From an uncultured Prevotella sp. (GTDB lineage Bacteria > Bacteroidota > Bacteroidia > Bacteroidales > Bacteroidaceae): DNA of 14,568 nt. Numbering within the stretch: the first letter of the stretch is position 1; each line of letters begins with the position of its first letter. Positions 14,483-14,568 of this stretch are shown here, piece by piece. The notes beneath the pieces are model-generated. The model had not been told where the DNA came from and made no database searches. It worked only from the letters and a program-made list of their open reading frames with translations. The stretch covers positions 1 to 14,568 of the forward strand of contig USAI01000058.1 of the NCBI GenBank assembly GCA_900552675.1. The letters are read 5' to 3'. Both the position numbers and the translations under genes were made by a program.

Positions 14483-14568
14483 GCTCTATTATCATAAATA
14501 GACAGAGGCGAGAGACGAAAGAGATATTGAAAAATATGTTAAATAATAGCTTTCCGCCTTTGAATATT

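Noticed and set aside
14485..14502. Hairpin TCTATT/AATAGA after luxS as a terminator
   Set aside because: The stem is only six A/T-rich pairs and no T-run follows.

Overview
The window looks like chromosomal DNA of a Bacteroidota bacterium, most likely Prevotella or a close relative. The grounds are: a BspA-type leucine-rich-repeat surface protein with the C-terminal module common in Prevotella; promoters of the Bacteroidota form TTTG-19 nt-TAnnTTTG; starts that follow A/T-rich leaders with almost no Shine-Dalgarno signal; and RND-pump lipoproteins typical of the phylum. Every confident gene is on the + strand. There are no tRNA, rRNA, transposase, phage or cas genes.

Layout. Positions 81-2664 hold a secreted BspA-like protein followed after 13 nt by a 51-residue peptide gene of unknown role. 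A strong hairpin terminator (2701-2744) closes this unit, and its T-tract doubles as the -33 element of the next promoter. Positions 2877-4301 encode a CCA-adding-type tRNA nucleotidyltransferase with an HD domain. A 718-nt intergenic stretch follows. It holds a terminator hairpin around the cca stop codon, two families of 22-bp tandem repeats in a C/T-rich and locally G-free tract, a promoter -7 element, and a leader of about 285 nt with several potential hairpins. Positions 5020-11054 carry a complete tripartite RND efflux pump: an AcrA-type lipoprotein adaptor, an AcrB-type inner-membrane pump and an OprM/TolC-type outer-membrane lipoprotein. A spaced inverted repeat separates it from an LpxA-family acyltransferase (11180-11953) with several altered active-site positions, which ends in a clear terminator.

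A second promoter with the same spacing and the same -7 sequence then drives aroB (3-dehydroquinate synthase), mtnN (MTA/SAH nucleosidase) and luxS, probably as one transcript. MtnN and LuxS are consecutive enzymes: S-adenosylhomocysteine is split to S-ribosylhomocysteine, then to homocysteine and DPD, the AI-2 precursor. AroB is the second step of the shikimate pathway.

No clearly new multi-gene system is visible. The points most worth following are the small peptide gene behind the BspA-like gene, the altered active site of the LpxA-like protein, the 22-bp intergenic repeats with a Rho-site-like tract, the composition break inside the BspA-like gene, and the long structured leader of the efflux operon.
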